This document shows positions 46,363 through 57,125 of a DNA stretch of 64,000 nt, in pieces (the stretch's first letter is position 1; each line of letters begins with the position of its first letter). Origin of the DNA: Anas platyrhynchos (lineage: Eukaryota; Chordata; Aves; Anseriformes; Anatidae). The translations under genes were made by a program, and so were the position numbers. The notes under the pieces were generated by a model. It saw only the letters and a program-made list of their open reading frames with translations. It did no database searches and was not told the DNA's origin. The stretch spans positions 17,320,501-17,384,500 of the forward strand of contig NC_092597.1 in the NCBI RefSeq assembly GCF_047663525.1, read 5' to 3'.

Positions 46363-47975
46363 TCTCGTTTCTCCTTCCAGAAAGCCCATGGTCCAAAACA
46401 CCCCCTTTCCCTCCCTCATTTCCACCGCTGTTAGGAACTGGGAGCAGGCAGGAGTGTGGCAGAAAACCACAGCCCCTGGGGTGGATCCAAGCAGCCGTGA
46501 GCTTGCGTCGGGGTTGCAGGGACTGCGGTGGGAGAGGCTGGAGGAAGCCTGGGGAAGGCACTTTGGGCAGAGAAGGGCTGGAGACCATGCCAGGTGTCCC
46601 CAAGGCAGTGTGCCAAGGTGATGAACACAGGCAAGAAGGAAGAAAAGAGAATCCTGTGCCCATGCACCTTGGCCAGCCCTGGCTTGTCCCCACTGCCCCT
46701 GGCCGTGCCATCGATTTGGACCTGGCACCGCTCCTCTCGCTGCCCGCACGTCCCACTGAGCCTGCCAGCACCTCCCAGAGCATCTCGGGGAGGTTAAGTG
46801 GTGCTGGGGGAGCGGGAAGCTGCTGCTGTGCTCCAGCAAGCCCATACTGTGTGGCAGGGGCTGTGCTAAAAGCTTCTGTGCTGGAGCCTTCCCGGAGCTG
46901 GGTTAATGCGGCGGCAGCTGCGGGGCGCAGCCCGGAGCGGGGTTAACGTGCTCGCCGTCCCTCAGCACCTCTGGCTGCACGGAGGTTAAACTCCTGCCTC
47001 GGCCTTGCCGGAGCTGGGTTTTAATGCCGAATGCTCTGTGAGAGCAGCTGGGTTTGGCATTTCTTTGGCTCTCCCTAAGGTGGCAGCAGGAATCGCCGCG
47101 CAGCAGCAGCATCCTCTCGCAGTTTAAGGTCTGGATGCTCTGCGGTGTCCCTCTGCCTCCTAAAGAGCCCGGAGATAATTTTGGGGCTCGCTTCCCATCC
47201 TCACCATCCTGCAGCCCAGCCTGGCACCCGTTTGGCTCCCCTGGGGACCCGGGATGCTCCGATGGGATGCCCCACGGGATGAGAAGGTGCCACATGGGCC
47301 CTGGCAGGAGGAAAAGCTTGGGGAATGACAGCCGGTACTGAGAGCTCGGGATCTTGTTGATAGGAGGGGAGATGATCGAGAGGCAGAGAAAGCTGTAAAA
47401 AAACTCACTTGTCTACCAATGAAGAGAGAAATGAAAACCTTATTGCTTTGTACTGGTGTGGGAAGCTTTAAAGGGTGATAAGAAGGTGCCAGAAAGCCTC
47501 GAAGGCAGCAAGAGGACACCTCGCAAGCCAGCCTAGCATTTTCCCTCCTGGTTTCGCATTTGCTGGATCTGTCCCCAGCACCACCTGTGCAGCACGGAGC
47601 CCAGGGACTGGTGTCCTGCAAGGGGCAGCTCCTGGCCATGGCAGCTCTCCTGTGCCCAGGGATCCTCGCTGCCACCCAAGGTTCCTGGGCTCCCTGTGGG
47701 ATCTCCACCACCTCCAAAGAGACCCAGCTGCTTCCAGAAGAGCCCATGGGCTGCTCAGCGGGGTGAGGAGCTCACGGCATGGTCCTCTGGGCTTCCAGGG
47801 CACGGTGACCAAAGGAGGTTAAAAACGATCCAGTTGGCATAAAGACCCTGTAATTTCCTCTCTCTCTGATCACAAAGTGCCCCCTTAGGAGTGCCAGACA
47901 GCCCTGGGCAGCAGGCACAGATTTGGATTTACTTCTGTTGTTCCGACCAAACAGCTGCTAAGGGCGTCAGTTATA
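46363..47975. other. Intergenic, no gene seen
   Basis: GC-rich DNA with chance ORFs. GGAGCTGGGTTAATG- and GGAGCGGGGTTAACG-like words repeat near 46890-47030 (three to four degenerate copies), possibly a small local duplication. Confidence 0.45.
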
Positions 47976-47979
47976 CAGA

Positions 47980-48120
47980 CATGATGATGTTGTCACTTTA
48001 TGTATCATTTTTATTTCATTGCTCTCCAATGTTTGTAATACCCCGGAGCTCAGAAGCTTAAATAACAGCTCTCCCCATATTGATTTTATCCTTCGCCATT
48101 TGGCACCGGTTCATTCCTTT
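47980..48120. other. AT-rich pocket
   Basis: Contains ATGATGATGTTGTCACTTTA, TTTTTATTTCATTGC and AATAACAGCTC. Possible non-coding element; weak. Confidence 0.2.
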
Positions 48121-49030
48121 CCCTTGGAGTTCCTGATAACCAGGACTTGCACCGAGCGCCCTCCCTCTCTGCGCCTGGGCAGTGGCCGTGGCCAGCTGCA
48201 GATGGCTGGGGAAGGGAAAAACCCAGGACAACTTTTTCTGGGTCCTCCAGAGGCTGGGGCTGGTGTAGATGTGTTGCTGCCGTGCCTCTTTGACTCCCTC
48301 TTACTGGAAAAAAAAAAGTAAAACTAACACCAAGAAAAAATATTCTCAGTCAGTTGCAATCTCTCTGGGAGGAAGCTGCATTTAGGGTCAGCGTGGTCCT
48401 CTCCAGCAGGCTTTTGGGGATGGATCAAGCAACCAGATGGTGCTGAGAGAATTATTTCATAACAAACTGTGCCTCTTCTTCCCCATGCACACTGCCTGAG
48501 AAGCGAGCACGTGCTTCCCACGTGTCCCAGCCGTCTGGAGATGTGCTGGCTGCTCAGCCCGCGTGCCTGCGGGGTGCCCAGGGGGACGCGGCGATGGTGC
48601 CCTGGGGGAAGGAGATGTTCCTCCACCCCATGGCAGGGGAAGGGAGGGACACAGCAGCTGCTGGAGCCAGCAGAATGGTGGGACTGGTGGAGAAGGAGTG
48701 CCCCACCAGGCAGCTTTAATGGGCAGTGGGAGGAAATATTAATCTTAACCTCATTAGGTGGCTCTGGCGTGTCACCGAGGCAGGCTGGGGAGCCAGAGGA
48801 GCCCTGCGGCACGACGAGGCACATCCTACTGGCTCTGGTTGGCACGGCGTGGCCTGGAGGCTCAGCTTCTCTGTCCTGGTTGCAATCTGCACATGGGTAG
48901 CTCCATCCTGGTGAGAAGCAGAAGTCTCAGTCCAGATGCTCCTCATCGCAGGGTAAGGAAAAGCCCGGTGCCATTTAACGGTCCGTCCCTGGCCACCTCA
49001 GCTGTAGGGGCCACCTCCAGATTTCAGCTG
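48121..49030. other. Intergenic, no gene seen
   Basis: GC-rich sequence with no recognisable gene; a short AT stretch near 48731-48755 (ATTAATCTTAACCTCATTAG). Confidence 0.45.
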
Positions 49031-49034
49031 TGTG

Positions 49035-49140
49035 CAGTCATCTGTGTATTTGCAAAAATAAAGCGATCCTTTAATATTTAATCAGTCATTAGTCACTTTT
49101 ATTTATTTTACTCAGCTGAACTGCATCACAAGTGTTTCAC
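49035..49140. other. AT-rich pocket
   Basis: Contains TATTTGCAAAAATAAAGCG and TTTAATATTTAATCAGTCAT. Possible non-coding element; the AATAAA here has no gene upstream to serve. Confidence 0.22.
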
Positions 49141-52100
49141 CGATACCTCCTGGTAGCAGAAGCTCTTTGCTGGAGGAAAAACTCACCGGTGTCGGAGATT
49201 TCGGACCAAAATGGGTTCCTGGGATGTGGTACAAGGGGTGGCTGAGCACCACGGCTGGCAGAGCTCTGCCTCCATCCCTCCCTACAGCTCTCCCCGAGCC
49301 TCCCCAGCTCGGGGGGAAGAGCAGGGCTGGCAGCGTGCAGCTCGGTGCTGCTGATGGGCTTGGCTGTGGCAGCCCGCAGCCTCGCCTGGCAGCGGGTGCC
49401 GAGCCAGGGGAGGGGAGGATGGAAAGATGGGCTCTTGGGACCCCCCCCGGAGGAGCAGGTGGGTTGTGTTTCACATTAGCTGATGCTCCTGCGTGGCTTC
49501 CAGCTCCAGCCCGAATGCAGAGGTGTGGGGCAAGCCAGCTCGGATATGCGGCAGGCATAAATCACGGTAGCCAGATCTTTCTCGGTAAGGGCAGGGGGAG
49601 CGCCCTGATAGTGGGAACTGCTCGGTGCTGGGAACTGCTCAGCAACAGGCTAAAAGCTGGGGGGATTTAGCCCTTTCAGTAGCACAAAGATTTATTTGGG
49701 AGATCTTGGGCTTTTTTTCCCCAGAGGTGTTAGAAGTGGCCAGGCAGGGATGATACGGGCACCAACGTGGAGAACAAAGTGACATTAGATCTTCAGGGCT
49801 TACTGGTGTCTTCTGCCTCCCAGCCCCAGTGGTTGTGCCCCACAGCCCCGAGATGCTGAGCCCCAGTTGACCATGGGGAGCTGGGAGCTCTGTGTCCGTT
49901 ACCATGGCCAAAATGACCTGAGAGATCATTTTCTGCTGCAGGATGCTCTGTTCGACTGTAGGATGGAGTCGGGCAGGAGGTAGGAGAGGTTTTTTGGCAC
50001 CTTGAGCTTCAGACAGGTAGGTGAGAGGTTGGCAGGCTGCTTTTGGGAACGCAGTGAACTTCAGCAAGGGATACGTTTGGAGGAGCCAGGCAGGAGTGAG
50101 CAAGATTGCCTTATGGCTAAGGGGAAGAAAACCTCCCAGGTGTTTTCTGTGCAGGCAACTAGACCCTTCCTCCACCCCGGGTGGAGATCTGTGCTCATCA
50201 AAGGCTGCAGCAGACAGTCTGGATGTTTCATCTCACTTTGGTGATTCTGTGCTGGTGGTGATGAGCACTTCTTCCACCCAGTGCCCACCCCAATGTGTCC
50301 TCTCCATCATTGGAGAGGAAGTGCTGGTGGTGGGACTCACCCAGAAAACATGGGGTGGGGGACATTTTGCCTACACAACTGCCTTCATCCCTCTTCTCCG
50401 TGACCCCACATGGGTTCCCCAACCATCTGCCTCCCCCACGTCCCTCATCCTGCATCTCAGCCCCATCCTGCCAACCAAAAAAACAGCCCCAAACCCACCC
50501 CGTCCCCCTGCAGACCGTGGCCCCTTACAGCCCCCCACCTCTCCTCCCCTCACACGTTTTCCTAAAGGTCTAAAATAAGCTCTACCTGGAGCGTGTTCAA
50601 GGGCTAATGTATATCCTCCCTTAATTATTGATTTGTTTATTGCAGACACTTTGGCAGGACATTCGCCACAGCTCACAAGCCAGGCTCCTGCCTCCCACCC
50701 CCCCTGCAGCCCACGGGGGCTGGGGGCAGCATCCGAGGCTGGCCTGGGCACCGTCTGTCCCAGCCTGGGGACAGCCACCTCTCCATCCCCACCAGCTCTT
50801 GGGGGCTCTCAGGTTAATCCCAGCACCATGGGGATGGCAAAGGGCTTTGCTGCAAAGCCCAAACGTGCCCCAAACCCCAGCCCTAAGCACCCCTGGCACT
50901 CCAGGTGAGCAGAACCTGCAGGAGATGTTTCCAGCAGTGAGATCTCTCCTGCGAGGTGGCATCACCTCCCTGCCTGTGCCGAGGAAGTCTGGCAAGAGGG
51001 CTCAAAACACAATTATGCCATTGAGCCCCAGCTGCCACCATCCCCACGTGGGGATTTGGGGTGTTTTGGGGTGCTGCTTGCTCGACTTGGGTATTTTGGC
51101 TAAGCCAGGCTGCATGGGTTATGGTCCCTTTGGGTTTGGCATGGCCAGTTCTTCCTCCACGAGGCTGTGGTGGGTTGAGAGTCTTACTTGTACCCATCAT
51201 GGGGTAGGGAGATGTCTTAAATTCAGGCTTTCGCAGTTGCCCTGATATGCCAGGAAACCATTTCAAGCAGCTAATGACTCGATTTGTCTTTGGGATGAGA
51301 GAGGTAGCAGGGATTTTTGAAATGATGCCCTTTTGGGGCCACAGCCATCTCCCCGACAGATCTGCAATCACCTCTCCTTTCCCCAGCACTGGGAAGCACA
51401 TCAAGGCACGGGATGCTGACATGGGGCTGGGTTTTCTTCCCCCATCAGGGCTTGGACAGAGGCAGAAGCTGCCTTCCCTACCCTGCCTCAGATAACAGCA
51501 TCTTCACCAGATCTCTCTGGCAGAGCACCCTCAGAAAAATGTTTTGGTAAATTGTTTTGTGAAGAGCCGGTTATTTTAGCTTCTTCCCTGCTTCAGCCCA
51601 CTCTGGCACCTCTTCCCGGAGTCAAGGGAGTCACCTTTGAAGGCAAATTGGTTGGAGCTGAAGTGACAAACAGGCTGGGGAGCTTTTTGTAAAGCGATTC
51701 GATTTATTCCCAGAGCAGGGGCTGGGAGCACGTCTGTGTGCGTGTGCGGGGAAGAGCACCCAGGGCGAGGAGGAACCGATTCTCCAGTCAGCAGTGACTT
51801 AACCTGAGCACCCAGAGCCAGCACCCAGCGCCACCCAGGTGCTGCTTTACCTGGCACCCAGCACCACGTCCTGCTCCTGGGTTATCCCAGCTCTGCCCCT
51901 CCTGGATGCCGGAGGATGCAGGGCACCCGTGAGACACGCAGATGGCAGGTCATTAGCGGAACAATGCCGGCACCGTAATTCTCCTTATCTGCTTCCAGCA
52001 CACACGCAGCCTCCCGTCCGTCCTGGGACTTCTGCAGGACCTGTGATGGGGAGGTTTGGAGAAAGCAAGGCTTGGTGCGTGCCCAGGGAGCTCGGCGGAG

Positions 52101-55100
52101 CTGCGGCGGTGGCTCGTCCTCAGTGCTTTCCGATGCTGATCTCCTTGATCTTCTTCCGAGCCTCGCTCAGCTCCTTGCTGAGGCGATATCACATGTCAGT
52201 GAGTTTCCCAGGCCTTCTTTATCCTTCTAACAGCTTTAATTTTGCCAGCCTTTTCTTACATTAGGAAGCAGGGGGAGCAGAAGTGCACATTCAGCTGTGC
52301 TCAGCCCCATCCCCGTGTCCCCAGCACCCCTCTCCAAGCAGACCCCCAGGATTTTCAGCCTGCCCCCATGCTGGAGCTTTGCTGTCTGTGATTCCTTCCC
52401 ATTGCCTGGGATTTGCTCCAATTTCTTCCTGGTGAGAGACCAGCCAGGTCCACCCAGCCGTGCTGCCTTGGTGTCCTGACTGCAGCTATCATCTGCTCTG
52501 CATTATGCTCCTGTGCTTCCCTTGCACTTTCTAAGACCCTTGTTTCCTTCTTTTTTTCTCTTTGATCATTGCCGTTGTCCTCCCCAGACATCACAGCCAC
52601 GGGCAGACCTTTCCCCTCTCCAGACACATTAATTCAGGAGCTTCCTAGGTGGGAATCTGGTTCAGGTTGGAGCCATGAATGCAAGCACAGCAATATTTGT
52701 TATCTTTGTGACAGGGCTATTCCTTTCGTCCTCCCCTGAATATGTTTTCCCTTGAAATGCTTGTTCCCGTTTATATGGGCACGCAGTCCTGGTTAGGTAC
52801 TTTTTCCTATACTTTCTTTACAGTCCCTGAGAGTTCATCTGCTGCGATGGCTCCATCGGCTCCTGGGACCCCTAAATCTGCTGCCACCCTGCTGGGGACA
52901 GGTCCCCATGGAGACCAAACCCTTTGTCACACTGCTCTCAGTGCCCACAGGCGTGAGCATCCCCCTGTGTGTTCCCAGGCTGGGCGCTGTGCAGGATGAG
53001 AGCTGCCCCCGAGCTGCTCCCGGGGTGGTGGGAGTGAGGGGATTTGCTTCAGGACTGCACCTTTTGATGCTCCCAGGACTTCTGAGGCTTGGCCAAGAGT
53101 CCTCTTGGCCCCATTGGGGTGATGTCTCCCTCCTGCAGCCCCAAGCCAGTGGTGCTGGAGGGATGCCTTACCCCCTGAATGCTGGCAGCACCCCCAGCAT
53201 TAATTTAGTGGGCTGGGGGCTCTCCCCTCAGCACCCACCCGGCACCGATACCATCTCCAAAACCTCTGCAAAGGGGCACGTCCTTCTGGATGAGAGGGGG
53301 CCAGAAAAACGTCAGCTCATCATTTCAAGCGAGCGCTGTTCTGGTAAGAGGCAGTGCGGTGCGCGCCTCGGCGTGGAGCTGCCAGATCGATAGGGATGGA
53401 GATCAGAGGCAGGAGGCTTCGGTGGGGTGGTGATGACTGAGCACAGAGAGGACCACGGGGATCCTTGTGGGCTTGCCCCCAGCACCGTTGCTTTCATCTG
53501 CCCGCTGCCTGGAGCAGAGCTGTGCCTTGTGGCCGTGGCACAGGGACGTGGCATTTACCTGGGGATGGCGGTGGCAGAAGGAAAGCTCATCCCAAAGGGA
53601 AAGCCAGCCTGGAGAGCGATGCTTTGGAGGTGGGAAGTGCAGAAATGCAAATAAAACAGCCCGTTTGGGCTGGGGTGAGCTTCTGGGGGCACCGCAAGGC
53701 CAGGGGGAAGGAGCTGCAGTGTGCCCTCCCTGGTCCCCGTGGGGGAGAGCTCTTGCAGGAGGCGCCGATTTCATCCTTCATGGGGATGCTTCTTGAAAGA
53801 GCAATTTGCCAGCATCCCTCAGAGCAATAACGGCAAGGCCTCTGCTCGAGATACCATCTCTGTGCTCTGACAGCCCCATCACTCACGCCCTGCTCCAGCC
53901 TCCCTCTTCCAAGAGGAGCAGGAGCGAGGGATGGAGGCAGGGGTGGCACGGTCCCACCGCCGGCACCTCCCCGCTGCTCCCGGCCCCTTTGGGATCCAGG
54001 TGTGCAAGGGGTGGCCTCGCCGAGCATCCCCTTCCATCTGGGGGAAGACGAGGGTGTTTTGCTTGGCAAACACAAGCTGTGAACCCCCAAGAGCTCTTTT
54101 TCGGTGCCTCCTCTGAGCGTCTGCTCCATTCCCCCACTTTGCCCGGCCACATTTCATCCACGAGCAGAGGCTTTATCTGCTCGCTGCAGAGGAAGCTGTG
54201 CCTTGGCACAAATCCTGCCCGTCAGCGGGTCTGCCTGGCACGGGGCAGCGGATCAGGGCACGGGTGGGCTCCAGCATCTCTCCCAGGACAGCACAGCCCC
54301 CAGCACACGACTGGAGACCTCTCCTGCTTCCTCCATGTTCAGCCTTGTTTGTGCGAGGGAGGTGGGAAGCACAGAACGAGCTCTGGGGGTAGCACGAGAC
54401 TTGGGGGGACAGGATTTTTCTGGGGGGTCTTGGCAGCACACACAGCTGCTTCCCTCCTGTTCCCACCCAGGTCAGCCCAGGAGCAGAAGGAACATTTCCT
54501 CCAGTCCCTCCTCATCCTCATCCCCATCCCGTGACCTCCTGCAGAAGGGACTGAGCCCCTTGCCCAGCCTGCACGGGGGTGTCCCCAAAGGCTCCTCCAT
54601 GGGGACCTGGGTGTTTCGCTTCAGTAATTTCCAAGCAGGTGGGGCTGGGGAGGAAACCAGCCCTCTGACCTCGCTATTTATTCACTGGATGGGTGCCTTG
54701 CTCCCCATGGGGCACCCCATAAAGCTGCTGTTCCCCCCAGGAGCAGGATTGATCCCTTGTGCCCCACATGGGCATTCCCAGGGCTGTGACATGGGGGTGT
54801 GCAATCGGGGAGCACGCGAGCCCTGCTGGGACCAGCTCCTGTGGGCATGGCTGGGGGTGGACAAATCCCCCCTGCATTTCCTTATTAGTTTTTCTCTTTT
54901 ATTTCCTTCTTTCTTTTATTTTTTCCTTCCAAATCCTATTGCTTCGTCAACCAGACTAGGATGGCTCGGGGTGCAGAGCAGAGCCCGGAGGTGCTGGCTG
55001 AGCCCCCCGCGGAGATTTGCCTGCCTCCCCTCCCGGCGTGCAGCCTGGCAGAGGCAGACCCTGGAAATATTTGGAGCCCTCCACCTGTAATTCCTCCCTT

Positions 55101-55150
55101 CTCCCGTCCCCTTAGCGCCGTGCCTCTGTGCAGAGGAGCAGAGACATGAA
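49141..55150. other. Intergenic, no gene seen
   Basis: Six kb of GC-rich DNA with many overlapping chance ORFs (up to about 330 codons at 54104-55090) lacking domains or splice logic. No clear repeat or AT pocket stands out. It is the proximal 5' flank of NTRK3. Confidence 0.45.
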
Positions 55151-55161
55151 ACTATTGGGGG

Positions 55162-55184
55162 AAAAAAAAAAAAAAAAAAAAAAA
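55162..55184 (+). repeat. Poly(A) tract
   Basis: About 23 A. First of a group of homopolymer tracts around the NTRK3 start. Confidence 0.9.
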
Positions 55185-55374
55185 GGCATGCAGAAAAGCG
55201 CTGTAGAAAAGCCGAGCAAATTAAGCAGCGCTCTGATCTGCTTGGGTTTGTGCTTGCCAAAAATGCACCATGCATCTTAATTTGCTCTGCTGTTCAGCTC
55301 GCACTCACTGCTCTCCTGATGCCATTTCGGCACTCTGAGCTCAGCCTTTTCAACACTTCAGTCTTCCTCTTTCA

Positions 55375-55378
<4 letters not shown>

Positions 55379-55407
<29 letters not shown>
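55379..55407 (+). repeat. Poly(T) tract
   Basis: About 29 T. Confidence 0.9.
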
Positions 55408-55409
<2 letters not shown>

Positions 55410-55584
55410 ATGTCTGATTGCAGAATCTGCTGCAGGAGGGAAGCAGGGGAGGGAGGATGGGAGCCCCCCGGCCCTGGGTGCTGTGCCCGCACCTCGGGCA
55501 CCCGACCGAGCCCCCGCTGCCTTTCGGAGGGGTGTGTGTGTGTCTGTGTTTTCTAGAAAGTCCTTCCTGGGTGCTCTCCAGCCG

Positions 55585-55586
<2 letters not shown>

Positions 55587-55615
<29 letters not shown>

Positions 55616-55617
55616 CC
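55587..55617 (+). repeat. Poly(T) tract with one interruption
   Basis: T runs split by a single C. Followed at 55656-55697 by an (AAAT)-type A-rich stretch. Confidence 0.85.
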
Positions 55618-56272
55618 CACCCAGCCGTCTGATCAGCCTCTCGCTAGGATCTTCTAAAGAAAATAAATAAAGAAATAAATAAATATTTAAAAAAATTGCT
55701 GTAATCCACACTGGCTTTTACGCTCTTCCAGTTCAGCCCAGTCTTCCTTTCCCCTCCACCCATCTGTCCGGGTTGGGGGGGCCGCAGACACCCAAGGACC
55801 GAGCGCAAGGCAGCATCGTCCTCCCAAAGAGCCTGAGAAAGCAGGAGCCGAGCCAGAGCCCCTCGGCTCCCCCCCACCCCCCCCATCCCCGGCACAAATT
55901 TAACCCCAGCTGCAACTTTTCCTCCTCTGGCTGGGGCTCCAGCCCTGCTGGGGTGGGATTTTCCCCTTTCTCCCCCCCCCCCTTCCCCTGCCTTGATTTT
56001 GGCGGAGAGGGAGGGGGGTGGGGAATCCTTTTTATTGCGGAGAGGGAAGCGCGCAGAGCCCGGCTCGCTTTGCAAGCCTTCCTCCTCCTCTTCCTCCTCC
56101 TCCTCCTCCTCCCCCTGCTATTTTTTTTTTTTTTTGGTGCCCGCTGCAGCAGGGCTGCCCAGGCCGGGGGAGGGAAGCGATGGGAAGGGGGGGTCGCCCC
56201 CTCCTCTCCCCAGCCTCCTCTCCCTCCTCGTCCGTGCGTGTGTGTGGGGCTGTGTTGTTTTTTTTTTTCCCC

Positions 56273-56277
<5 letters not shown>

Positions 56278-56303
<26 letters not shown>
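56278..56303 (+). repeat. Poly(T) tract before TGCAG
   Basis: About 26 T followed by GCAGGTGTGTC. It resembles a splice acceptor but may only be simple sequence. Confidence 0.85.
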
Positions 56304-56444
56304 GCAGGTGTGTCAATTTTAATTCTGCCCAGTAGGTGGGACTTGGTGACTTTCGCACCGTTTGCCTTATTTATTTATTTCCCCGGCTGCCTCCCCAGCC
56401 TCCGTTGCGATCCTCCGGAGCGGCGGGCGGGCGGCCGGGCCAGC

Positions 56445-56474
56445 ATGCATCCCCGCCCGCTGCCGCTGCCCTAG
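56445..56474 (+). other. Short upstream ORF 1 before NTRK3
   Basis: ATG to TAG, 9 residues (MHPRPLPLP). It counts only if included in the mature 5' UTR. Confidence 0.3.
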
Positions 56475-56508
56475 CGGGAATTACAGCCTCTCCGAGCCAG
56501 CTGCCAGC

Positions 56509-56550
56509 ATGATTTCATCTGCTGGAGGATTTTTGCATCTGATCGCTTGA
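56509..56550 (+). other. Short upstream ORF 2 before NTRK3
   Basis: ATG to TGA, 13 residues (MISSAGGFLHLIA). It ends 148 bp before the NTRK3 ATG. It counts only if the 5' UTR is continuous here. Confidence 0.3.
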
Positions 56551-56570
56551 GGTTTTTTTGTTGTTGTGCG

Positions 56571-56598
56571 TTTTTTTTTTTTTTTTTTTTTTTTTTTT
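56571..56598 (+). repeat. Poly(T) tract within pyrimidine-rich region
   Basis: About 28 T, followed by nearly 85 bp of C/T to 56681. The whole 110-bp strand asymmetry ends at TTTTTTAG. Confidence 0.9.
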
Positions 56599-56698
56599 GC
56601 CTCCCTCCGTCTTTGTTTCCTTCCCCCCTTTCCCCCCCTTCCCCTCCCTCCATCCCCCCTTTCCTCCTCCTCCTCTTTTTTAGCAGCAGCAATCGGAG

Positions 56699-56946
56699 AT
56701 GGATGTCTCTCTTTGCCCTACCAAGTGCACTTTCTGGAGGGTATTTTTGCTCTGGAGCATTTGGGGAGACTATCTGCTTTCGGTGCTGGCTTGCCCTGCT
56801 AATTGTCTTTGCAGCAAGACAGACATCAATTGCAAGAAGCTGGATGATGGGAACCTCTTCCCTCTCTTGGAAGGGCAGGATTCAGGCAGCAGCAATGGCA
56901 ACACGAGCATCAACATCACGGACATCTCAAGGAACATCACTTCGAT
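56699..56946 (+). CDS. NTRK3: NTRK3 (TrkC) first coding exon, partial gene
   Basis: NTRK3 encodes TrkC, the plasma-membrane receptor tyrosine kinase for neurotrophin-3 in the nervous system. This 248-nt exon encodes residues 1-82 plus two bases of the next codon and ends at a strong GTAAGT donor. Residues 1-31 (MDVSLCPTKCTFWRVFLLWS onward to VLA) form a signal peptide with a hydrophobic core; cleavage is expected after Ala31. Residues 32-45 (CPANCLCSKTDINC) are the Cys cluster of the LRR N-terminal cap (Cx3CxCx6C). DDGNLFPLLEGQDS follows, then three N-glycosylation sequons (NTS, NIT, NIT) in SNGNTSINITDISRNITS. This matches TrkC and not TrkA or TrkB. The later LRR, Ig, transmembrane and kinase exons lie right of the window. 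The ATG context GGAGATGG is acceptable. Very confident. Confidence 0.95.
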
Positions 56947-57096
56947 GTAAGTGGGCTCCCCGGCGGCAGGGCGCGGGGCTGGGCTGCGGGTGCTGGGCTC
57001 AGGTGCCCCGGGTGCTGCCTGGCTCCGCTCGCCCCAGCTCAGCCTGCGGAGGAGACGAGGATCGGGCTTTTCCCTTCCTTCATCCGAAAGAAAAGG

Positions 57097-57125
57097 AGGA
57101 AAAAAAAAAAAAACAAAAAAAAAAA
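57097..57125 (+). repeat. A-rich homopolymer tract in NTRK3 intron 1
   Basis: A runs with a single C and G interruption, 150 bp after the exon. Confidence 0.85.

Larger units (their letters stand above)
55700..56698 (+). promoter_or_regulatory. NTRK3: NTRK3 proximal promoter / 5' UTR region
   Basis: CpG becomes frequent from 55770. The richest part is 56400-56470, including GGGCGGGCGG-type SP1-like words and GGAGCGGCGGG. There is a (TCC)n run at 56084-56112 and T runs at 56124-56136, 56278-56303 and 56571-56598. The transcription start cannot be fixed by eye. A long pyrimidine tract ending TTTTTTAG at 56683 just before the coding exon could be a genuine 3' splice site, which would make the real promoter lie further upstream. 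Confidence 0.5.

Noticed and set aside
45506-46783. 425-codon minus-strand open frame
   Set aside because: It runs through the ATCCC array, whose unit stays open in every frame, and through GC-rich stop-poor DNA. No domain, no splice context, and overlapping frames on the plus strand are equally open.
54104-55090. 328-codon plus-strand frame upstream of NTRK3
   Set aside because: No family resemblance, ends in T-rich simple sequence, and competing frames on both strands are open.
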